A model generated the notes under the pieces. That model was not told where the DNA came from and did not search any database. It saw only the letters and a program-made list of their open reading frames with translations. DNA of 64,000 bases from Bradyrhizobium arachidis (GTDB lineage Bacteria; Pseudomonadota; Alphaproteobacteria; Rhizobiales; Xanthobacteraceae): contig NZ_CP030050.1 in the NCBI RefSeq assembly GCF_015291705.1, forward strand, positions 6,138,001 through 6,202,000. The letters run 5' to 3'. Numbering within the stretch: position 1 is the first letter of the stretch; every line of letters starts with the position of its first letter. Made by a program: the position numbers and the translations under genes. This document shows, piece after piece, positions 10,401-22,400 of the stretch.

Positions 10401-13400
10401 GACGCGGCGACCGCGTGGTCGATATCGGTCATCGCCTGCGTGGGCGTGATCTTGCCGGCGGTCACCAGCGCGAGGATTTCATTACCCACCGCCGTCGCGG
10501 TTGAACTGCCGGTGGCGGCGATGCCCGCCAGCATCGCCATCACCTGGTCGGCGGTCATGCCATTGCCGATCGCGCCGCCGATGGCGGTCGCCGCCTGCGT
10601 CGCGGTGATCTGATTTTGCCCGATCAGTGTGGAGATTTCGGTGCCGGCCGCGGACTGCACCGCCGTTGTGCCGATTTCCGCAAGGCCGACCAGCAGCGAC
10701 AACACGTGGCTGGCGTTAGCGGGCGCGGTCGTGGCGTTCACCCCGACGCTATCGATGCTGTAGGTGTAGATGTAGCTAGGCCCTTGATATTGGGTGGTCG
10801 TGACGCTGCCGAACTGCGTCCGATAAATCCAGTATTGTGTCGCCTGATCGGTAAAGCCGAGGGTGGGGACGCCCGCGATGGTTGCGACATCCGCCATAGC
10901 GGCGGCAGCGCTCAACGCATTGTTGGCAATCAGCGTGGTGATTCCGCCGAGGAAGACCGACTGGGTCGGCGCGACGTAGTTCGCGGGGATACCGTTGCTG
11001 AAGATCGTATAGTAGCCCGATTGCAGGATATTGGCGGCGAATTCGGCGCCCGCGGCCAGCATGACCACCGCAGGTCCTGCGCCAAGCGCTCCCGACGTGA
11101 CCGCGGCGGTGATGTCGCCGACCGCCTGCGCAGCCGAGATCCAGTTCAACTGTGTGAACACGAAGATCGTGTCGCCGGCCGCGACCTGGACGGCGGCGCC
11201 CGAATGCGACGAGATCGCGGTCAGCAGCGCAATCGCCTGATCCGGCGATATGGTCCGAATGTCGGCTCCCGTGCGCGCCCAGGGGTCGAGACCCGCGGTC
11301 CACTGCGAATCGACCGCGCCCAACATGTCCGACATCACCTGAGCGATGCTGGCCTGGTTGCTGGTGATCAGCGACGCGATCTCCGCGCCGCAGCTGGCTT
11401 GCAGCGCCGCGTTGCCCTGCGCGCCGACAACGATGAGCAGATTGATTGCCTGATCGGCACTGAAATTTTGTCCGATGGCTGCGGCGATATCCGACGCGAT
11501 CAGCGGAACAACGCTGGGCGTCTCTCCGGCGAGCTTGAGAAGTTCGGTCGTGACCGCCGACTGCTGCGACGGATCGCCGGCGAGCAGATTCAGAAGCGCC
11601 GGAATGGCGGCGGCGGCCGTGATGCCGTGACTGGTGACCTGCGCATCGATGCCCGCGACGCCCTGCAGGTTCGCAACCTCGATGGCCACCGCGGTCTGCA
11701 CGGTCGACGATCCGGCGCTCGAGAGCGCGCTGAACAGCGCTGTGACCTGGGTGTTGGTCAGCGTACCGGCAGCGAGCGTGTTGCCGATATCGGTCATCGC
11801 CTGCGCGGCGGTGATCTGGCCTCCGGAAATCAGTGCGAGAATTTCGGTGACAACGGCGCCTTGCAGCGTCGCATCGTTCTCGGTCCACAGCACCGCCAGC
11901 ATTGCGACGGCCTGGTCGATCGTGATGCCGTTGCCGACCGCATTGGCGATGTCGGCCATCGCCTGGCTGGCCGAAATGACCGGATCCATCAGGACCTCGA
12001 TCTCGTCAGCGACCGCGGTCTGCACTGCCGTGCTACCGTTCGCCGACATGCCGGACAGGACCGTGACGCCCTGGTCCGGCGTGAGCACGCCGTTGGCGAT
12101 GGCGGTGTTGATGTCGCTGATCGCCGCCGTGACGGTGATCTGGTTGCCGGCGATCAGCGCCGCAATGCCGGCGCCGATGGCGGTCTGAATCTGGGTCGTG
12201 CCGTCGCTGGCGACCACGGCCATCAGGGCGATAACCTGATCGGCCGTCAGCGCGCCCGCAGTAATCGCAGCGCCGAACTGCCCGGCCGTGACGTTGCCGT
12301 TGGTGATGAGTGTGACCAGCTCCTGAGCGACAGCGCCCCGGACCGTCGTGCCGCCCTGCAGCCACAGGCTCGCCAGCAGCGTCACGTCCTGATTGGCGGT
12401 GAGCACGCCGCCCACCATGCCGCCGATATCAGTCGCAGCCTGAACCGCGCTGAGCCTGGCCTCGGTGACCAGCGCGACGATTTCGCTGACCACGGTGGCG
12501 GGCACACCAGTGCCGCCAGCAAGCCAGACGCCGGCCAGCACGGTGATGCCGCGATCGGCAGTGATTGCACCCGCTGCGACCGCGCTATCGAGATCCGTCA
12601 TCGCCCGCGAGGCGGTGATGCGGTTCGCTGCGATCAGCGCCGCGATTTCGGCACCAACCGCCTGCTGCTGCGCCGCGCTGCCGGCATTGGCGAGAGCCGC
12701 CAGCACGCCGACGGCCTGATCGCCCGTGAGGGTGCCGGCCGCAACGGTGCCGCCGACGTCGATGAGCGCCTGCGCAATGGTGATCTGGCTGTTCTGGACC
12801 AGCGTGAGAATGCTGCTGATGGCGGCGGCTTGCAGCGCCACCCCGCTTTGGCCGCCAACGCCGGCCAGCAGAGCGACTGCCTGGTCGATCGTGAGAGACG
12901 CACCGATGGTGCCGACGATATCGGTCGCAACAGAGGCGGCCGAAATCCTGTTCGCGCCGACCAACGCGGCGATTTCGGTGACGACGGCACCCACCACCGT
13001 GGAGCTGCCGGCAGTCGCGAGATTGGCGAGCACGGCGACCGCATGGTCGGCGGTCAACGTACTGGAGGTGATCGCCGTGTTGATATCGGTCGTGACCTGC
13101 GTGGCGGTAATCGTGGCCGCGGCGATCAGCGTCGCCAGTTCGGCCCCGATGGTGGCCTGTTCGGCCGCGGTGCCGGAATTCGCCAGCAGGGCGAACACAC
13201 CGATGGCCTGGTCGCCGGTCAGCGTTCCGGCGGTGATGGCGTTTCCGATATCGGTCATCGCCTGCGCGGCGGTGACCTGATGGTCAGCGATCAAGGCGAG
13301 AATTTCCGTCGCGGCAGCGCCCTGCAGGGCCGCATTGCCCTGGGCCGCGATACTGGCCAGCAGCGCGACCGCCTGATCGGCCGTGAAGCCGGTGCCGATG

Positions 13401-16400
13401 GCGCTGCCGATATCAGCGCCGACCTGGGCGGCCGTGATCTGGTTGCCGCTGACCAGCGCCGAGAGCTCGCCAATGGCCGCAGTGCGCACCGCGGCGCTGC
13501 CCGCAAGGGCTTCGCTGCCGAGCACGACAACCGCCTGGTCGACCGTCAGCGCGTTGGCGGTGATCGCAGTGGCGAGATCGGTGTTGACCTGGCTCGCCGT
13601 CAGCTTGGCGGCGCCGATGAGGCTTGCGATTTCGCTACCGATCGCGGCCTGTACCGCCGCATTGCCGCTTCCGGCAAGGCTCGCCAGCAGCGCCATCGCC
13701 TGGTCGCCGGTCAGCGTGCCGGCCGCGATGGTGTTGCCGATATCTGTCATCGCCTGCGCGGCCGGGATCTGATTGCCGGTGACGAGCGAGAGAATCTCGG
13801 CATCCGCCGCGGATTGCAGCGTCGCATTCCCCTGGATCGACAGGACCGCCAGCAGCGTGACCGCCTGGTCGACGGTGGCGCCGCCGGAGCTGACGGTAGT
13901 GATGATGTCGGTCATCACCTGCGCGGCGGTCGTGGCGTTGTTGTGCACCAGGGTCGCGATTTCGCTGGCGACCAGGCTGTTCGAGCCAGTGCCGTTGCCA
14001 ACGAGGCTCAGCAACAGGGCGACGCCATGATCCGCGGTGATGATCTGATCGCTGATCAGCTCGACGATGCCGGCGGTGGCGTTGGGGCCGAGCCCCGAAA
14101 TCGCGCCCTGAAGGGCCGTCTGTAGCGAATCCGTATATCCGCCATAAGCGCTGCCGACGTTGGCGCCGAGCTGATAGAATACGACCGCTGCCTGTGCGGG
14201 CGTGAGTGCGCCGCTGGCGACCAACACATCGATGTCGCCGACGACCTGCCCTCCGGAGAGAGAGAGCGGCGTATAGGCTGCGATCCAGCTCGCCACCGTG
14301 GCTTGCAACGACGGGCTGGCGCTGGGCGCACCGATCACGCCGGCGTACAGCTGGACCTGCTGATCGAGGTTGTACTGCGAAGGAATGAAATACGTGTAGT
14401 CGCCTGCGTACAACTTGGTGAAGACGAGCGAAGATTGCGCGATCGCGGCCACCATGCCTGCGCCGGCGGCAGCCTGCGTCACGTAGCCCGAGCTCGCCAG
14501 ATACGTCATCATGTAGGCGGCCTGATCGGCCGAGATCAGCCCGGCATTCAGGCCGTTGACGATATCGGCGACCGCGCTTGCGCCGGTCACCTGGCCATGG
14601 CCGATGATCGCTTCGATTCCGTTGATCACGGCGGCGCCCAAGATCCGCCCGACGTCGCCCGCGTTCGCGCCGAATTGGGCGCCGAGGCCCGCCATGGCGA
14701 CCAGCGCCGTCACGGCCTGATCGCACGGCTGCGTGACGATGGCATTGGCGGCGATTTGCGGGTCCTGATTGGCTTGAGCCTGCGTCGTCGCAGGGGTCTG
14801 ATAGGCAGTCCAGAGGATCGCCTTTCCGATCTCTGCAGCGACCGCGGAATTCGCTGCCGGCAGCAGCGCTGCGAGAGACGGGAGATCGGGCACGGTGCCG
14901 GTGAAGAGCTGGGTCCTCAGCGCGGCGTCGAGCGCCGAATTCCCCCCCGCCGCATTGACCAGCAGGGCGTAGGCCTGATCGAGTGTGACACCCTGCGACG
15001 TCGCGCTCATCACATCCGCGACGGCCTGGGCGGCCGTGGCCAGACCGGAGTTGACGAAGTTCGCGATGCCGAGTCCGGCCTGATACACCTGCGCCTGCGA
15101 CGATGAGGCCACCAGGATCGCTGTCAGCGTGATCACTTCGTCCACGCCGAGCAGACCAGTGGCGACCGCAGTGCCAAGATTGGCGATGATCCGCGCTGCG
15201 GTGGTCTGGTTGGCGGCAATCAGGGTGTTGATTTCGGCGACGACGGCCGCCTGCAATGCCGCAGAGCCCGTCGCGGCAACGCCCACAAGGTCGATGACTG
15301 CCCGGTCGGCGGTGATCTGGCCGCCGGTGATCAGCGTGGAGATCTCCGCGCGGACGGCGGTCTGCACGGCGGCCGGCGCCGAAGTGGCAAGATTGATCAG
15401 CAGCGTGACGGCTTCGTCCGCCGTCAGCACCGACGGCACCGCGGCGCCGATATCGGCCGCCGCCTGCGCAGCGGTGAGGAGGTTGCCTGAAATCAGCGTG
15501 TTGATTTCGCTCGCCACCGCGCCCTGCACGGTCAGGCCGTTGGCGGCGATGGCGAGCAGTTCATTCATCGCCTGCGTGACGGTGAGCCCGCCGATCAGGG
15601 TGTTGATCTCGGTCACCGCCGCGGTCTGCATCGCGGTCGATCCGGTCGCCGCCAGCGTGGCAAGCACGCTCAAGGCCTGGGTCGCGGTGAGCTGGGACGC
15701 CGTCACCGCGTTGTTGATGTCGGCGATGAGCTGCGCGGGCGTGACGAGAATCTGCAGTTCGTGCGCTGCCGCCGAGGCCGCGGCCGCATTGGTGCCGACC
15801 GACATACCAAGCAGGATCGCGACCGCTTGATCGGACGTGAGGCTCGACGATGTGACCGCATTGCCGATGTCGGTCGCCGCACTGGTGGCCGCAAGCTGGC
15901 CGGCCGCGATCAGCCCGACGATCGATCCGCCGGCCGCGAATTGCACACTGAGCGTGCCTTGCGCGGCAATGCCCACCAGCAGCGCCACCGCCTGATCGCC
16001 AGTCAGCGACGCACCGTGCACCGCCGTGGCGATGTCGGTCATCGCCTGCGACGTGGTGATGATCGAATCCGCGATCATCAGATTGATGTCGCCGACAACC
16101 GCCGACTGGATGCTGCCGTTGCCGACGTGTGCGAGCTGCGCCAGCACCGCGAACGCCTGATCCGCTGTCGCCGCGGTGATGGTCGCGTTGCCGACCAGCA
16201 GATTGATCTCGCCGGCCACCGCCGACTGCATGGCGCTGCTGCCGCTCGCGAGCTGCGCCAGCAAGGCGAGCGCCTGAGTGATCGTGATCGACGACGCGCC
16301 CAGCGCGCCGTTGATGTTGGTCATGACCTGTGCGGGCGTCAGGGTTGTCTGCAGCGCCGGGTCGCCGCTCAACGCCATCCCGATCTGGATATTGAAGGAC

Positions 16401-19400
16401 TGGCTGGCCGTGATGATCGATGGAACCGCGGCCGCGATGTCGGCCGTCGCCGCATTGGCGCTCAGAGCGTTCGCCGTCACCAGCGCGGCGAATTCGCCGC
16501 CGACGGCGACTTGCGTCGTCACACTCCCTTGGCTCGCGAGGCCGAGCAGGATGTTGGCCGCCTGGGCGCCGCTCAGGACCGTCGACGTGACGGCAGCGCC
16601 GATGTCGGTGATCGCACCGGTCAACGTGATGGTGCTGTTGCCGATCAGCGCAGCAATCTCCGCACCGACCGAAATCTGGGTCGAGGCGTTGCCGGCCGCG
16701 GCGAACGCCGCCAGCACCGCAAGGCCCTGATCCGCCGTGATGGCGCCGGCGTAGATCGCGGTGTTGATGTCGTTGAAGGCCGACGCGGGGAATTGGATCT
16801 GAGTAAGGCTCAGCATCTCCTGCGCAACAGTGCTGATGTTTGCGCTGTTGCCGCTGACCAGCATGCCGATCAGCACGCCGAACGACGCGTCGGCAGCGCC
16901 GAGCGCGGCGACGAGCGCGACGGCATCGGACACACTGACACTGCCGACCTGGATCAGCGCGTCGATCTGGCCGCCGACCACGATCTGGGCGGCGATGCTG
17001 ATGGATCCGGCGCCGACCAGCACCTGAACCGCTTGGCCGCCGGTCAATTGATGGGCGTTGACCGCGGCAGTGATATCGGCTGTCACCTGGGTGAGCGGGA
17101 GCCCGTGGGCGGCCGTCAGAGAGGCGAAGACGCTGCCAATGGTGTTGAGGTAGACGGTGCTGTTCGCGCCGCTGGGCACGTCGGCCGCCAGCGCCAGCAA
17201 CAGCGCCGCTTGCTGCGTGACATTGAGCGCGGCGTTGCCGTTGACGGCAGGGTTCAGCACGACATTGAACGACGCGAACTGGCCGCCACTGACCATGGAC
17301 CAGATGGTGCTGGCGACAAGCGAATTGACCGTCGGGTTGTTGTACGCGGCGAGCGCTCCGAGCGCTGTCGCCATCTGGGGTTGGGTGATCGGCGTATTGG
17401 GCCACGCGGAGCCAAGCTGGGCGGCGAGCGCCTGTTGCACGGCAAGCGCCTGGGCGACAGTCAGTGCGCCGCTTGCAACAGCGTTGACGATGTCGGCATT
17501 CACCTCGGCTGCCGAAACGTTGTTTCCGGGGAAATCGCGCATCATGTGCACGATGCTCGGGACGTTGCCGACAGCATTGGCGCCATTCAGCGACGAGACG
17601 ACGAACTGATCGAGACTGCTGGCGCTGTAGAACGGCGCAACCAGCGACGACAATTGTGCGATGACGGCGCTCTGCAGGCTCGCATTGCCGCTTGCGGCGG
17701 TGAACATCATCACCGGGATGGCCGGCAGAATGCTGGTCGGGGTGATGGTGTCGGTGGTGCCGAAGATGTCTGCGACCGCCTGGCTGGCGGTCACGGTACC
17801 GGCCGTGACCATCGCGGCGATATCGGCGCCGACGGCGGCCAGCACCGCCCCGGACCCGGACTCGGCCAGATACGTCAGCAACGAGATCGTCTGGTCCGCG
17901 GTCAGCGCATTGGCGGCGCCAGCGGCGGCGACGTCGGCCACCACCTGCGTGGCGGCGACCTGGTTCGCGGCAATAAGCGCGTTGATGGCGGAGAGCGCGA
18001 AGACCTGCATCGCCGCCGTGCCGCCGGTGAGGAGACCAATCAGCGCCGTGGTCGCCTGATTGCCGGTAATGTAGCCGCTGCTCACCAGCGCGGTAATTTC
18101 CGCTGCGGCAGCGTTTTGCACCGCCAACGAGGCCGGCGCCGCGAGATCCGCCAGCACGTCCACGGCTTGCGTTGCCGTCAGAACCGACGCCGCCACCGCG
18201 TTGCCGATATCGGTCATCACCAGCGCCGTGGTGATCTGGTTGTTCGAGATGAATGTGCCGAGTTCGGCGCCGACAGCCGCCTGCATGCCGGTGACGGCCG
18301 CGAGCTCGAGCAGGATGCTGACCGCCTGCGGGACCGTCATCGCCGAGCTGTTGACGGCCGTGGTGATGTACTGGGTCGCCTGCCCGGGCACGCCGAGGCC
18401 AGCCATGACGACGGCGGCGGCGCTTGCGGTCGCGCTGCTGCCATTGAGCGCGATGCCGGTGAGGATATAGAATGCTTCGTTGCTGCTGATGGTGCCCGGG
18501 GCGAGGCCGCCGACCTGCGCAATGGCGGCGCTGGCGGTGATGGCCCCGGACTGGATCATCGCGGCGATGTCCTGGCCCGCGGCGAATTGCGCGGTGATGG
18601 AGCTCGCCACATAGGCGAATGCGTTGATCGCTTCCACCGCCGTCAGCTGGCCGTTGCCGACCGCCGTGACGATGTCCGCCACGGCCGCCGTCGCGGTGAT
18701 CTGCGAGGGAACCAGCGCCGCGAGCGCCTGATAGATTCCGGTCGGGCCGAGCGGCGAATTCGGATTGACGTTGCCGCTGATGCCGAGCATCGCCGCCAGC
18801 AAGGTGATGCCTTGGTCGGCGGTAATCGCGCCGTTGCTCACCGCGGTGGAGACGCCACGGGCGGCCTGAGTCATGCTGAATGTCTGGGCGTTCAGCAGGG
18901 ACACGATGGCGGCCGCCACCGCATTGTCGAGCGTCAGGCTGTTGTTCGACGCAAATCCGGCCAGCACGACCACCGCCGTCGCCGGCGTGAATCTCGACGA
19001 GATCAGCCCAACGATGTCGTTGATCGCGGCCGTGTTGGAGACCTGCCCGGCCGCAACCAGCGCGCCGATGGTATGCGACACGAAGTTCGTCGTGAACGAC
19101 GCCACGCTGCCGCCTTCGCTGCCACCAGACCCGGTGAAGACGCTGGTCAGCCCCGCGATCGCCTGCACGGCCGTGATCTTGCCCCCGGTGACCAGCGCGA
19201 CGATCTCTGCCGACATCGCGGTCTGCGTGCTCGTCGACCCCAACGAGCCGAGATTGGTCAGCAGGTTCACGGCCGCGGCTGCGGTGATAGCTGAGGCCCT
19301 AACGGCGCCGTCGACCGCAGCGGTGATCTGCGTCGCCGAGACCTGGCTAGCGCTCAGCAATGTCGAGATTTCCTGGGACATCATCGTTTGCCAGGAAAAC

Positions 19401-22400
19401 CCGTCGCCGGGTGACGACGGGATGACGGAGAGGTCTACCAGAATGGGCAGCGCCTGCGGCGCCGTGATGGCGGACGCGTTCAGCACCGCGATGATGTCGA
19501 GGCGCGCCTGCCCCGGCGACACCAGCGTGCTGATGTCCGCGACGGCCGCACTCGTGGTCGCGGCATTGCCGCTGACCGCCATGCCGATCAGGATGTTGAA
19601 GGTTTCGGCCGAGGCGAGGCCACCGATCGCCGTAATCGCAGCGCTGGCGGTGATCGCGCCGGTCTGGATCAGCGCGGCAATCTCGGTCCCGGCGGCGACC
19701 TGGACGCCGATGGACCCGCCGGCAATCAGGCTGATAAAGGCCGAGATGGCCTGCGCCGCCGTCAACTGACCACCACCCACGGCCGTGACGATGTCCGCCA
19801 TGACGGCCGACAGGGTGAGCGAACCGGAGACCAGTTGACCGAGCGCCGTGACGATCGCGGCCTGGTTGATGGCGTTGCTCCCGACGGCGCCAAGCATCGA
19901 GGCGAACAGCGCCACGGCCTGGTCGGCGCTGATGGCCTGGGTGCTGACCGCCTGCGTCACGTCCGCGATCGCGGAGGTGATCGACAACGCGCCGCCTCCG
20001 ACCAGAGACAGAATCGTGCCGGCGACCGCATTGTCGAGCGCGGCGTTGTTGCTCGCGGCGAGGCTAGCGAGGAAGGTCACCGCGGTATCGGCCGGGAAGG
20101 TCGCCGAAATCAACGCCGCGATGTCCGCGTTGATCTCCGCGCGCACCGACGCATTGCCGCTCGCCGCGACGTTCATCAGCTGCACGATCGCGAGTTCGAT
20201 CGAGGCGACACTGCTCGTGTTGGTCGAGTGGGTGATGGCGGCGACGGCATTGGTGGTGGAAATCGAGGCCGAGCCGATCAGCGCCGCGATCTCGGCGCCG
20301 GCCGCGGCCTGCATGGCGGTCGATCCGGTGGCGGACAGCATGTTCAGCAAGGAGACGGCCTGGTCGGCGGTCAGGACATGCGCGGTCACGGCGGCCGCAA
20401 TGTCGCTGACGGCCTGAATGGCCGTGATCTGGTTCGCGCCAACCAGCCCGTTGATCTCCGCGACCACGAATGCCTGCATCGCTGTGGTGCCGCCAGCAAA
20501 GACACTGGCCAGCGCACCGACCACCTGATCGGCCGTGATCGCGCGGCTCGTCAGCAGTGTCGTAATTTCGGCGGTGGCCGCATTTTGCACGGCCGTCGGA
20601 GCCGGGACCGCGACATAGGCCAGCAAAGTCACGGCTTGCGCCGCCGTGAGGACGGACGACGTCACCGCCGCGCCAATTGCGCTCATCGCCGCACTGGCGG
20701 TGATCTGATTACTCGCGATCAGTGAATCGATTTCGACGGCGACCGCCGGCGTCATGCTCGCACTGCTGGCGAGGTCCATCAGCAGACCCACTCCCTGCGC
20801 AGCGGTAATCGTGAATGTGGCAATAGCGGAATCGATGTCGCTGACCAACTGCGTTGGCGACAGCAGGCTCGCCATTCCCGCGGTGGCGGCCCTTGCGGTC
20901 GCTGTGTCGCCGCTGGTGGCCAGGCCGAGCAGGATATTGAATGCCTCCGACCCCGACAGGTTGAGGCCAGCGATGTCGGTAACCGCCGCACTTGCCGTGA
21001 TCGCACCCGACCCGATCATCGTGGCGATGTCGGCCCCCAAGGTGAATTGCAGAGGCGTTGAGTTGGAAGCCAAAGACGCCAGCAGGGCAATGGTCTGACC
21101 GGGGTTCAGAACATGTGAAGCACCTGCGGCCGCGATGTCGGCGAACGCTTGCACCGTCGTGATCTGGTTCGCCGCGACAAGCGCGCCGATCTCCGTCGCA
21201 ACGAATGACTGCATCGCAGCCCCGCCGCCCGCGACAAGACCAGCCAGCGCCGTGACCACCTGATCGGCGGTCAGATTGCCAGCGGTCACCAGAGACGCAA
21301 TTTCCGCTGTGACGGCGGTCTGCACGGCAGTGGACGCCGGCGCCGCGATGTCTGCCAGCAAGGTCACGGCTTCCGTCGCGGTCAGGGCCGATGAGGTCAC
21401 CGCGCTGCCGATGGCGGTCATGACCTGCGACGTGGTCAGCTGGTGGTTCGAGATCAGGGAATCGATCTCACCGGCGACAGCCGCTTGCGTACCGGTCGAA
21501 CTGGCGAGATCGACCAGGATACCAAGCGCCTGCGTCGGCGTGATCGCGGTCAGGCCAATGGCGGAATTGATGGCGGCGATCGCCTGCGACGGCGAGCTTA
21601 CGCTCGGCATTTCCGCAATCGCGGCGCCCGCGATCGCGGTGTTGCCGCTGCTCGCCATGCCGAGCAGGAAATTGAACGTCTCCGTAGTGGACCAGTTGGA
21701 GCTGACGATGTCAGCAATGGCCGCATTTGTGGTAATATAGCCCGACCGGATGAATCCGGCGATGTCGCCACCTGCCGTGATCTGCGCGACCGTGGAGCCG
21801 GCGGCAAGGCCGCCAAGCGCGGCGATGGCCTGCCCCACTGCCAACCGACCGGAATTCACTGCGGCGACGACGTCGGAAAGACTCCCCGTCTGCGCGCTCG
21901 CCGGCGCCAATTGATTGAGTACGGCATCGACCGAGAGCGGACTACCGACGTTGTTCGCAAGATTGGAGTAGTTCGGCGCGAGGTTCACCAGCGAATTCAG
22001 CAGCGCAAAGCCCTGATCGCCGCTGATGGCGTGGCTGTTGATCTGTTGCACCAGATCCGCAACGGCCGTCGTCAGCGTGAGGCCGCCGGCATTCACCAGC
22101 GACAGCACACTATTGGCCACTGCGTTGTCGAGAACGGACTCGTTGCCGTTGGCGACGGCGTTCTGCATCGTGGCCAACAACGGCTGGAAACCCGCCAGAG
22201 CGCCATAATCGCCAGCGATCACCGCATCCATGGTCAGGGTTTTCGCGACCATGATCATGTTCATGTCGGCGGTCGAATCGTGGCTGATTCCCGAATAGGA
22301 ATGCGCCGCTGCGGCACCAATATCGGCGGTGATGTGGTTGCCCGTGGTCAGACCGCTCGCCATCAGGCTATTGTACTCGCTCGCGACCGCGGCGTGCATC

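Noticed and set aside
10616-14125. Plus-strand open frame of about 1,170 codons inside the giant gene (and a similar one at 15761-19294)
   Set aside because: They are antisense shadows caused by the GC-rich, repetitive coding of the minus-strand giant gene. Their products are Arg/Asp/Gln-rich with no recognisable domain or ribosome-binding site.
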